Below, in pieces: positions 1 through 11,133 of a stretch of DNA of 64,000 nt. Position 1 is the first letter of the stretch. Each line of letters begins with the position of its first letter. The stretch lies in NCBI GenBank assembly GCA_031841125.1, contig CM063108.1:7795683-7859682 (forward strand). The letters are read 5' to 3'. The translations under genes were made by a program, and so were the position numbers. The notes beneath the pieces were generated by a model, which was given only the letters and a program-made list of their open reading frames with translations, ran no database searches and was not told the origin of the DNA. Source of the DNA: Acanthococcus lagerstroemiae (lineage: Eukaryota > Arthropoda > Insecta > Hemiptera > Eriococcidae).

Positions 1-411
1 CTCACTAATCGACAATTCAAGTATCCAGTTGGCAAATCTGCATGCGTGATGATACGAGGACTAAGGATTTTTTTATTCTTAGATATATAGGCCAAGGTTT
101 GGAGCGTCTCTGTACTTGGTAATGACTCGACCAGGGTTTCAGAATTGATCGCAATAAATTTATAGATATTTATTTTTTCAACGTGCACCAACAGGTATGG
201 TAACAGTAAATGTGTACGTTTCGAAATAATAAATCGATTTGATATTCGAATTGCTCCCAAAAATGGGAACATATAGCATTCTTGAAAAATACATTCATTC
301 TTTTGCTTCGCTTCTGATGAAGAGCATGGGCGTTTTACAATGTACGTTTCTTAATGTTGTCGATCATATATGTTGGCGAAATCAAATTCAGTTTTCATAT
401 TTTGATTACCA
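1..411. other. Upstream flank of gene 1, no gene seen
   Basis: AT-rich non-coding sequence before the start codon of gene 1. No exon of the local gene family and no transposon end was recognised. It presumably holds the gene 1 promoter, but no TATA-like or conserved block stands out by eye. Confidence 0.4.
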
Positions 412-2388
412 ATGAAATTAATTTTGGTAGTTGTACTTGGCGCCTCATTATGGTGCCCATCTCATTCGAAACTTGTTGTTCTACGGCCTCCCCATCTAGA
501 CGAATTTTTTCTCTCGTCATCAAGTACGTCATGAGTTTTGGTTATTACGATAGTGTTTTTCAAGTTTCTAGCCTTCAGTCAGCAATTTTAAAATCCGCTA
601 AATTTGTAGGATCTGAGCAAAAGTTGTCAGACCCGTTACCGAAAATGTGGTTAGGGAAGAAATTGAAACTATGCGCGGACTTGGCCACAGCGAAGATCTT
701 CCGACCGAGAGGTGGTGAATATCAGCAACTTTCACAGCAAATGTACGCCGAATTTCCTAAACCGAAGAAGTCCCAGTTGAAATACTCTGAGAAGACAGTC
801 CGCGTAGGTGACAACCCAGTTCAACTAAATGTTCTGTCTTGCTTCGTTTCTGAAGAAATGCAGGTGTACATTTCTTACGGCTTCGTCGCTCCTCATTACT
901 ATTTCGTGTTCGCAAAGGTGGGGATCAATGCTTCTATAAAACTAGTTGGCCTTGCTGAGGAAAGCCCTAATCGAGATAATTCCCTAAGAAATGCTAAGGC
1001 CTTGAAAAAGTATTTTTTGAAGCAAGTCAATATTAATGACGGCAGTAGAGGTAAGTAACTTAGTCCTTTTGGTTCATTAATATGTTAATGACAGTAACTA
1101 TGTGGCCGAGTGATTAACGTGCCCGCTTCGCAATCTTTTTGGGTCTTGTCTCGGGTTCGAGTCCCACCAAAACGCCGGAAAGCCAGTGATATTCGAATAT
1201 CCCCCACTTTCATACTGGCGAACACATCGACTTCAGTATCAATCGAGGTGGAAAGATAAGGCGCCCGATAACGCCGCAAGTTCGTATGAACGCGGCATTA
1301 TAATTACAGAGCGCGTTACCACCAGATCTGAAAGACTGAGACTGTCGTGTGCACGTTGTGGACAGCTTACTCAATGTCGTGCAAACCCGTGACTAGTAAG
1401 TGAACTGCGGCTGCACACTTTCCAACCCAGAGGTGGAAAACTCTAACGCAACAATGGGGAAAGCAACAGCAAACTACCCTGATTAACCCCGTCCAAGAAA
1501 GTCACGCGTCAGGAACCGCGACCGGCAACATCCGGCCAGGTACGGCACCTAAGACCTGACTGACTGAATATGTTAATGAGTTTATGTAGTTCTGTCTCTT
1601 GATGGATGAAAGAATGTTAATTTAGCGATGAGATCAAGAATATAAGGACGGTAGCTATACGAATGGGGTTTCCGGAGAGTAAGAGTGGTTTGTGGATGAG
1701 CTTTTCAATATCATTTTCAATACTGAATCAAAGACATCATTAGTTATAATTTTCTTTATAAGGCTCCTGAACTAGAGAAACAGTTAGAAAATTGATCACC
1801 CCTCACATCACGCCATTCGTCGTTCCCACTCAATACTAAAAACAGCTCATAATTTCTACAAAGCCACATAGCTACTTACACACAATTTGCTCGAAGTTTT
1901 ACTCGCATGTTTTTATATTACCTATTCCTTTTTGCATTCATTTAGGTGACGCGAACTGGCAAGACACACAAAATAATTTCCTCTCTCTGACTCCGAGTGA
2001 AAATTTTCGACTCTGCGGATTGGTTTACGATTGTAAGGTGCCAACTGCAACCTTGAAAACATACTCAATCGTGAACGATATTCATTGGAGGCTGGTTGAT
2101 TTGACTGAGGATTCGATTGCGAAACATCTCCACTCGGTAGTTTTGCAATGCAAGATCTACACGAGTGAAAATCATCAAGCGGTAATTTACATAATTCCAG
2201 ATCCCAAAAGTAAACACGGAGTGTTTTCAGCGCAGTCGGTGGAAATAGAACTTCCTACTACTGCCGCTATTAACGTGCTGCAATTGATCGAGCATTTCAA
2301 GAACGTCTCCCCTTTGTACAAGACTGGAGAAAGATACCCTTCGGGTTTATTTTCAGGGCTTTTGAGAATGTTGTCGGATTTCAACTGA
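412..2388 (+). CDS. Array gene 1: predicted secreted protein of unrecognised tandem family (3 exons)
   Basis: Exons 412-523, 610-1050 and 1946-2388 join into a frame of 331 codons plus stop. Exon 1 starts at the ATG that gives a hydrophobic signal peptide (MKLILVVVLGASLW), followed by the family hallmark LVVLRPPHLDEFF. Exon 2 has LCADLATAKIF, VLSCF, VYISYGF and HYYFVFAK. Exon 3 has FRLCGLVYD, IIPDPKSKHGVFSA, VSPLYKTGERY and a hydrophobic tail (GLFSGLLRML). Both introns are phase 1 with GT-AG ends. Oddities: intron 1 is only 86 nt, against 0.7-3.0 kb in the other nine genes, and intron 2 contains an SINE. The usual DDH motif of exon 3 reads SKH. An alternative exon 2 acceptor before 631 also keeps frame. 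The product is probably extracellular; the function is unknown. Closest relative by motif is gene 2. Confidence 0.72.
1079..1579 (+). mobile_element. tRNA-derived SINE with 13-bp target-site duplication
   Basis: The insert 1092-1566 (475 bp) is flanked by perfect copies of aatatgttaatga at 1079-1091 and 1567-1579. Its head resembles a tRNA: an A-box-like tggccgagtgattaacgtg at about 1103 and a B-box ggttcgagtcc at 1154-1164. The right end is a short ctga repeat. It sits inside intron 2 of gene 1 in the same orientation as the gene. The head looks Ser/Leu-tRNA-like; it is not a functional tRNA because the acceptor stem and anticodon arm are not intact. Confidence 0.82.
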
Positions 2389-3960
2389 ATAGCAGGGGAG
2401 GAGGATTCAAACAGTATCAGTTAGATCCGTTGCGTGACGATTTTTCCAAGGGAAGGGGTAAATAGGTCAAAATTGCAATGTTGATTGCCCCCTCCCACCC
2501 AAAAGACCTTAGCCATAGCTAAAAGAGAAATCATCAGCTTAGGAGAATAAGAAATGTCACCATTGCTCTCTATACCCTCTCGTATCCGACACTACTGAGC
2601 TGACATTAATGCCAGGAATATGACTAGGAGAAGACTTTTCATTTCGAGGCGATTTAAATTTGTGGATTGTAAAATTTTGGTCGATAAAACTGGTCACTTC
2701 TTCAATACAGCCATTCGATGAACTGATAGAAAGATAAGACAGCAAAAGGATTCATTTTCAAAATCTCTTGTGGTTTTGTTACGAAAAAGTAAGCTGTAAC
2801 TTTTATGTACAAGTTGCTGAGGCCTAAATTTTTGTTTGTAACATTTTCTTCTAAATATGACAGTTCCCAATATTTTTAGAAACAACCAATTGGGAGCGTT
2901 AGTCCCCTACCACAGAAACTCCACTCCGATTTTATGTCGCTTTCTCTGAGACTCCAGCCACACGTACAATATCCGCCCAATGTCAGCTTGTCGTTCAGAA
3001 ACTTTTTCAATTCTTCTCATTTTCCTAGACCATTTTCTCTATTTAAAGTCTATTTTCGTGTGGGATATTAGTTTTCACTGTACGTAGATGCGTGGGCTGG
3101 ATTCCAATAGAACTGGAGTCGATTCGGAGAGTCGTTTACGATTTCTAAATGAACAACGTGAAAATACGAATTGTCATTATTTCTGAAGCAGGCGTCTCAG
3201 TCACGATCTGAACAGTAGCATCGAAACGAAGGGAAAGAGGGTACAGGTGCATTGTATCTCTTTGCTCCCAATAAGAAAACAAAAGGGGTATAGAGCATCA
3301 TCTTTACTTCAAAAATTTAGAGAAAATTGAGAAACTATTCACGAAACTGATCATTAGGCACCTTTGGAGATTTCAGAGACGAGGTTTACCAGATTTTTAG
3401 AAAACATTTTTTACTTGTTACCTCACTTTCAATTCTTGCAAGCTGCTTCCACTTTTGAGAAACAAAAGTACCTTTTCTTTATGGTTATTGACATACATTT
3501 CTAATTTTGGCAACCCTCCTCCCCCCTCCACCAAGAAAAGAGAAGAAATCTTCACTAAATTTGAAGGGTCTAACTGCATGGCCCATCCAACCGTCTCACC
3601 CTTTCAAGTCTACATCAGCAACTCCCATAAAATTCACTTTGTACCAATTGTCTTATGGGGATTGTAAGCTTCGGCTTCAGGCACGTTAAGCCTAGAATTT
3701 CACAGAAAATGTCTGTTTATTTAAGTATACGTTGTCTATGACATCGGTTTACACATCATGTGTACCCACTTCTGCGTTCACAAGTACTTCATGTATTACT
3801 TTGTACACACGATTTTAAGTAATAAATTTGAATACGACATGTTATTTTTTTGTTGCAATCGAAGGAAAACTCTTCTTCATTTTCATCAGAAAGTAGAGGT
3901 ACAATATTTTCGAAGTCCACCGATATGCTCGAAGTTACTATCTTCCGATTATTCGCAGCA
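2389..3960. other. Spacer between genes 1 and 2, no gene seen
   Basis: AT-rich non-coding spacer. The short open frames near 3455-3690 and 3758-3980 show no family motif and no start or splice context that I trust. The segment just before 3961 should contain the promoter of gene 2. No transposon ends were recognised here. Confidence 0.4.
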
Positions 3961-6900
3961 ATGAAATTATTCTGCACCATTACAATCGTGTTTTCTCTCT
4001 GCGCTTCATCTCACTCAACTCTGGTTGTTCTAAGGCCTCCACAATTGGACCAATTTTTCCTAGCACTACGAGCAAGTACGCGAAATTTCACATTCGTAAT
4101 TTTCCATACGTTTATTACAGCAACAGCTAGTTATACGTCAAGCGGTCAAAACACGCTAGAACCGCTACCGAAGAAACTTTTCTAATTTATTGGTCAACTC
4201 ACGTACTGATTTTTTCAAGAAGAAATAAAGTGCTGTCTGTAATTTTCTATTATATACTCCAAATAATCTAATTTCTTTAGCTTTTATTCTTTTTTGTAAT
4301 TTTTCCAGAGCATTGCAAGCCACCTACTTCCTCGACCACCCATCCACTAAAAAGTTCTTGGTATTTGCTGGAAACCAGAACTTTTTTTGGTGGGGGCTAG
4401 AATTTAGGGAGGGGGGAGACTTGTGCAGAAGTGAAAGTTCGATTTGGCACATACCTGATTTTATACCTACGTATTTTCATGAGCTGTAAATTTGTACGAA
4501 CCTAGGACGCAACGTAACCGCATCAGGCCATCGGCATCAATTTTGTTTCCGTTTCAAAATTGATTTTGAAAAAATTTCGAAGGATTTTGGAGGGGTTAGT
4601 AGCCCCTTAGCCTCCTCTTTGGTTGCGCCCTTGCTCGAGACCTACTCTACGACAGGTGCCACTACCGAGAAGTCAGATGGAGGTGCGACAAAAGAGGATC
4701 TTCATTTAATAACGTCTATTTTCTTTTTGAGTGAACAACTTTTCTTTCATCCGACATAGGAGCTGGATGAATTCACTCATTTTGGATTATTTTCAAGTGA
4801 GAACCACTAATCTGGGAATTTCAAGTGAGAAAAATTTCAAACTGAGTATCGTAATAACAGGGACGTACCGCAGAGTTTTTCCAAAGGGGGGGGGTAAAAA
4901 TTGTGAGAGTCACAACTGACTGAACTCAGAATTCCCAAGTGTCAAAGCAAAAAAAAAAAAAAACCTTTTGACACGTTGGACTTTTCCAACTGACTCAACT
5001 CAAAATTCCTAAGCGAAAAAAAAAAACTTTTCACCTGTTTCACCTGTTGGATTCTTCCTACTGACCCAACTTAAAACTCTCAAGCGAAAAAAAAACTTTT
5101 CACCGGTTGGGTTTTTTCAACTGACTCAATTCAAAATTCCCAAGTATCAATGCAAAAGAAGAAAAACCTTTTGACTTTGTTGGGTTTCTCCAACTTCTCA
5201 ACTCAATTCCAAAGTATCAAAGCCAAAAAAAAATTAAAATTGCTGGATTTTCCCAACTTGCTTGACTGAAATGGTAAATTTTCCCAACTTTTGAGTGAAA
5301 AATTCCTACACGGGGAGTAAATTGCTCCCCCTGTCCCCTCTATCGGTACGCCCCTGCGTAATAAAGGTTTCTTGAGTCGTTGATTTGGAATATCTACTCA
5401 GATTTTTGAACCGTCGCTGATTTCTTGTCCTACAATCCGAATTTCACTCAGACTGGGCAATTTTTTTTTTTTTTTGTTACGAAAAAAGCATTAAAATGTG
5501 GTATTTTGGGTCGCTATTTTAGAAAATTGTATCGGATACCTTATCAGACTTCGCATTGTGTTTCAAAATTTAAATTTCTCAAGTTGAAATGGGTAAACTG
5601 GCTTAAATTGAAACCGGATCAAAATTTCATGAAATTTTTGAAATCAGGGCTTCGAAAACCGTTTTTTTTTTCTCTTTTTTTTTCAACACTTCGTTCAATC
5701 TTTGAAGAAAAAAAATTGCCTATCTCTTGAGTAAGGGCGCAACAACCTCATACTGAGAGTGGGTGCTCAGAGCATGCGCCTAACGATGACTAGAAAAAAA
5801 AAGGTAAACACGTTTTAAATCAAAACGTTATTCTTCGTTGGGGTGCCCATCACAATTAGGTGAGGGCACTGGCACCTTTAGGCCCTCGTTGTTGCGCCCA
5901 TGCTCTCAAGTGATCAATCCAAAATTAGTGAAACGTTCTAAAGAAAATTTTCCCACTCAGAAGAAACTATAGACATTGCCAAATCGAGATTTCCGGCTTT
6001 TTCGCTCTTTCATCCGACTTCGCGGTTAAAAATAAAGTCGTGACATATTTTACTGAACATCCTTTAGCTAGAATCACGGTCGAAAAAAAATTCTAACATT
6101 TAAAACTTTTGGACTGTATTTTTCAGAGAAAATGATAATTGTAACTTTGAGAAGCGTATTTCATTCAATTTCTCTACTTTCAGGGGCCTTTCGTTCTTTT
6201 TGGAGGGATCCACTAGCTGTGATGAACCTGAACGAGGAATTAAAAATTTGTGCTGAATTGTCCACTGCAAAAATTATTCTACCAAAGGAAGAATCTTCCC
6301 TCACAACATACAGCCAATTTCCGGAATCTGAGAAGCCTGAATATAAACGAATAACCGTCACCGTAGGCGAAGGAACCGACCCAATCCAAATGCGTGTTCT
6401 AACTTGCTTTACTTCTGAAGAATCCGACGTGTACCTCTCCCACGCCTTCTCCGAGAATTTCTATTTCGTATTTGCCAAACTGGCTAAGGGTGCTGCCGTG
6501 AAACTGATTGGCCAAGCCGAGCGTAGTCTTATTCACGACGAGGAGCACACGGGGCATGATGAGTTGACTGACTTTTTCCGAGAGATGATCGAACGTTCTG
6601 ATGGTAAGTTGGATATCACTTACACGCAACCTATGCTCGTAGAAATGATCAAGTTCGGCCCTTGATTGAGAAATTACGAGGTATTCACGGGACTGAATTT
6701 GGGTGGAGCCGGAACAAAATGCCCACAAATGAGACTGGGAAGCTCTCAGGGCGGCAGAATTGTTAAAAGTTGTGGGAGTGGTAAATTTATAGACTCAGGA
6801 GGTACCTATATCCTCGCTCTCTCCTTTTCAGATTCACCCTCAAGGACGGTAAAAGCCTTTTTCCCAGTTTAAATGAAACTGTCAGTCTGTCCCTGGAATT

Positions 6901-7390
6901 ATGTGTAGACTTCGCGATCTATAGTTTCTAAGGTGCAATTATGAGGCTCCTTTCTCACATGATGTACATATTTCCAGGAGACTCGATGTTGTTTAGGAAA
7001 ATAAACGACTTCCTCTCCTTGACTGAGAATCAGAAGTTCAGACTCTGTGGACTGGCTTATGCTAGTTCGATGTCAACTGACAAATTGAAAAAATACACGC
7101 TCGAGTTACCCGATGAAGTGAACGCGTTCAAATTGATGCCATTAGATGTACACTTAGATGAAGATATTTTCACTACAGCCATAAACTGCGTTATCCGTAC
7201 ACCTGAACAACATGAAGTTCAGTTTTACCTAATTTTAGATCCTAGCGACATTCATTCAATATTTTTAGCAATCTCATTCAAGGAAATTGAAGGCAACGAA
7301 GTCGTGAAAACTGTACTGTGGCTTACGCATCGGTTCATAAATGTTCGTCCTTTGTATGTAAAACTGCGAAGAAGGGGGAGGTCTCCATAA
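3961..7390 (+). CDS. Array gene 2: predicted secreted protein of the tandem family (3 exons)
   Basis: Exons 3961-4075, 6184-6603 and 6978-7390 give 315 codons plus stop. Exon 1 encodes a signal peptide (MKLFCTITIVFSLCASSHS) and LVVLRPPQLDQFF. Exon 2 has DPLAVM, LKICAELSTAKIIL, VLTCF, VYLSHAFSENFYFVFAK and VKLIGQAE. Exon 3 has FRLCGLAYASS, a conserved-position Cys in INCVIR, ILDPSDIHSIFLA and VRPLYV. Introns are phase 1, and intron 1 (2108 nt) carries two hAT-type MITEs. Oddity: the C-terminus ends LRRRGRSP right after the VRPLY motif, so the hydrophobic tail seen in most paralogues is missing. A small indel near 7355 may have changed the end. An AATAAA lies at 7651-7656. Like gene 1 it is a divergent family member. 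Function unknown. Confidence 0.7.
4850..5364. mobile_element. Non-autonomous hAT-type element with 8-bp target-site duplication
   Basis: The element 4858-5356 (499 bp) begins cagggacgtaccg and ends cggtacgcccctg, which are terminal inverted repeats with one mismatch. It is flanked by perfect 8-bp copies of cgtaataa (4850-4857 and 5357-5364), the duplication length typical of hAT transposons. The interior has about five tandem units of 60-75 nt built on aactgactcaactcaaaattcc, A-runs and ttttgac...ttggg. No transposase is encoded. It lies in intron 1 of gene 2. A sister copy is at 54546-54917 and a probable third at 13789-14090. Confidence 0.85.
5724..5910. mobile_element. Small hAT-like MITE in gene 2 intron 1
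   Basis: The segment 5732-5902 has inverted ends gggcgcaacaac (5735-5746) and gttgttgcgccc (5888-5899). Flanking octamers ctcttgag and ctctcaag match at 6 of 8 positions, so the duplication is decayed or the ends are slightly misplaced. It has no coding capacity. Confidence 0.5.
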
Positions 7391-9308
7391 GATTTGAAAG
7401 GGTGAACCTTGCCCCCTAGAAATATATAAGAAAAACCATAAGTGCACATAGCCGACAGGGAGTATGGAGCTCGTGGTAAACTGACTATTAAAATAACACT
7501 GAAAATTTATTCGCTCGCATAATTTTTCAGATTTCGGGGGAGGTTTTAGTGGTTTTTTTAGGGGGATGGAAGCTAAGCTCTCATATGAGAATAACACTTC
7601 TAGAACGTATTCCTGACCAAAATTTTAAATGATTTACTAAAAAGCTTATCAATAAAATTTGTAGAGAAACGTATGAATGATTTTTATTATATAATCAGAA
7701 ATCAGACTTGCGCTACTTCTCATGTAATTCTCAGCTTACTCCTCTCTCTACAGATATATGTCCTTAACTCTCCTCCCTTTTCGGTGGCACCTCAGGGGGT
7801 CAGATCAAACAAGTAACCTAAAATTTGGAATCAGGGATTTTGAAAACATAGAAATCAACAATGTCTCAAATTGTGATTTCTAACTCTCCCTTTCCCTATT
7901 TTGAAGCTTCCCTAGGTGTCGTCGATCCAAATAAAGGAGACAAACAATTTTTATTTACAGTATATCCAAACCCCTGCCCAAAACTTCCGTCCGAATATTG
8001 TTAGCGTCCTCATTACAGACTAAGAAAAAAGATCAGTTAAAAAAGTCAAACTCCATGTTATCTTTAATAAAAGGGAAAATGGGTTCGTGGCACGTGTTCC
8101 CCTAGGCCGATCGGGTTGAAATTTTCGGGTGGGTTTTTCGAATTTTTTGACACCTATTTTCACGTAGTTGTAATGGATCTCAGAAAAGTTCCAGCAGGGA
8201 AACCCTAATCGATATGATTTCAGATCAAATGTTCGTATATAGGAATAGCGCCTGGACATTCAAAGGTGCGTTCAGAAATAACACTGGGCACTTTCAAGCG
8301 CTCTCAAGTCGTTCAAAAGATAAATTATTTTACTCGGAAAACTTTTACACTGTGTTCAGAAATGTAGCCGAGTGTTATCCAGAGTAATTTCCAATGCTCT
8401 GCGGAATGGGGAACGGACAAAAGCGTAACCACAGGGGTGGGCTACCTTGAAAATCCATCGGCCCAAGTCTGATCCACCCATACAGAAAACTGAATTCATG
8501 ACATCTGTCCATCCAAGCGCACTTCACTGAAGAAGAAAAAGCATTAGGTAACAAAGTTACGCCCATTTATACTTGAGCTAAGCTGTAAATTCACACCATC
8601 CGGCTGAGTTGAGCAAGTTTGAATCTTTGGGAAAAATTTGATTACTTTCCAGCCGGTTTGTACAGGGTGCGGCATGGGAACTTTATAGGGTAAGCTAAAT
8701 TTCTGCAGAGAACTATTTCTGTGCCACTTATGGCTTTAAGGTTATACAGTTGTGTGCATAAGCGTAGATGGCTTTTCAAGAAGGGAGAGAAGTTAACATG
8801 TTTTTCGTAAAGCATTGCTGCGGCCCTTCCATTCTCTAAATTTAATTTTCAATTTATCAGCGGTTGGAGGCTTTACGTTCATTTGGGGAACTAAGCCCAC
8901 CCCAAACTCTCCATTTATGTGTGTCGTTTATGTTACTGAATGCTCACTTATCTTGCCACTTTGTAGACAGAAAAATCCAATAAAATGCCAGATACTTCGA
9001 CATTTTGAAAGTGAAGAAATGATTTAGAAGTGTTCATGTTTGGAAATTTATATTTCAAAATGATATACGCGTCTGTTTATCGTTTTCCTATATAGTGTTT
9101 ATACTAAAGAAGTCTGGTAGGTACTCTACACATTTTCAAGTGATAAATAATTTCGATATACGCACACGTTGATTTCAAAATAAGGTTTACATAACGAAAA
9201 CGCTTTACCAACATCGGCGACAATTTTGAAATTTTGGGCTTATTCGAAACAACTTGTACGTCATATCTTGGAAACTGTTATCGTCAAATTAGTTCATTAC
9301 TGGTAACA
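7391..9308. other. Spacer between genes 2 and 3, no gene seen
   Basis: Non-coding AT-rich sequence. Open frames at 8020-8259 and 8375-8566 (minus strand) and 8815-9027 (plus strand) lack recognisable motifs or supporting context. The final part should hold the promoter and 5' leader of gene 3. Confidence 0.4.
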
Positions 9309-11047
9309 ATGGAACTCATTTTCACTATTATTAGTATGACCCTGTGGGGTGCATCGTTTTCAAAATTGGTTCTTCTGCGCCCTGCTGAATTGGATCAGTT
9401 CTTTCTGAAATTAAAATCAGGTACGTGAAATCTTATGCAGTGTTCATTATTATAACCCAAACTATCCAGATATTACTTCTACCTACTTATTCTTCAAACC
9501 TACACGGGCTTTTTATAAGGCAGTGACACATGACGTCACCAGAACGCTCATTATCAATATTGGAGGAAAGAACCAAAATGAAATACATGTAGTTTAATGG
9601 GAAGTTGACGAATTTTTCCATTTATGTTGAAATTTCTCGAAAGTAAGTTTAATTACGTGAAAAATGATTAAAATGAAATTTGTAGGAAACGGTATTTACA
9701 TTTTTATAAAGCAACTTGCGTATAATTTCGAACATTCTCTCGCGAATTATTTCAATTTGAAAATTGACTATACTAGTAAGTAGCTCAACATTTTGAATTA
9801 TGTAATTCGGATTTACGTTATTTCCAATTAAATTTAGTAATAATCTCATATGGTGGAGCGTAAGGCGATGCACGCATGCACAATTGGCTCCCCAGACACC
9901 GCCCCTCGCCATTCGCAACCCGGAAACTACCATCTCTAGCATATCGTCGGGTTGCTGGTGCGGACGTATTGAGGCTGGCCCGAGCCCCCATTTCGTCGAC
10001 CGTGTCGGTGCGCGCTGTCCTCAAGGGCCACTACGGCGCACCCTACTGACCGAGGGAACCGCCATTGTCGCGACGACGACCTGGAATTCGGGTGCACCGC
10101 AGACGGACGCGCTGCCGTTGCTCCAACCCTTCACCTCCTCGTCTGGGTGCGTGTGTCGACGCAGGAAGGTGGTGACGGCGGGTGAGCTTCTCTTCTTCAG
10201 GATGGTACAGGATCGATGGTGTGGGCCGAGCTTTCTCCGTCGGCCCTCTGCCTCGACCACTCTGCCTGCATCTTCCTCTTCATGATGGCCGAGACAAAGG
10301 CCGACACCCGGTTCCAACTGCTGCCGCTCTTCATCATCTCCGGAACCAGGGTGTCCGGCGCGAGACGGCTGATATCGTCGTCTTCTTCCTTTTCTTCGTC
10401 GTCTTCTTCATCCGGCTCATCGCGTGGTGTTGAAACCGTCCCGCGCCTCTCATGCTTCCAGGCCTCACACTCGAACAGGGTGTGCCAGGGTGTGTCTTCC
10501 GCCCCTCGATCACAGTGCGTGCACACGGGGCTCGGCGCTATCGCCATCCGGTGTAGGTACGTGCCGAAGCACCCGTGGCCGCTCAGGACTTGGGTAAGGT
10601 GGAAGTTCAGCGCTCCGTGCACTCTTCCTACCCATCCATCGAGGTCGCGTTATCAGCGCTCGGGTCCACTCGCCCTTGGACGAATGGGCGAGCGCGTCCT
10701 TCCACTTCCGAAGCGTGTCCTGCTGGATGACTCGCTTGACCCGAAGTGCTTCTCTTCTCGTCTTCGCTTTCTTCTTCGCACCGTATACCTCCGCTATTTC
10801 GCCGACCTTGAGTTCGATCGGCGGTATACGCGCTAACACGCCTACTGCCTCCGAAGAAACAGTGCGGTATGCACTGACACACCTCATCGCGGCTTTTCGC
10901 TGGATCTTCTCCATCTCCACTCTTCTATACGGAATCTTGATGGCGTCGGCGAATACCGGCGCCCGTATAGGAGGACCGACATCACTACGTTGACGTACAG
11001 TCTTCTTCTCTGCTCTTTCGGTCCCCCTAGGTTCGACATCAGACGGG

Positions 11048-11133
<86 letters not shown>

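Noticed and set aside
10182..10993. Several long plus-strand open frames in the GC-rich block
   Set aside because: They are shadows of the R1-like element coded on the minus strand; the minus-strand frames carry the recognisable retroelement motifs.
11084..11130. Telomeric or G-quadruplex regulatory tract
   Set aside because: It is a pure G run without spaced G-tracts or telomere unit; homopolymer expansion or artefact is simpler.
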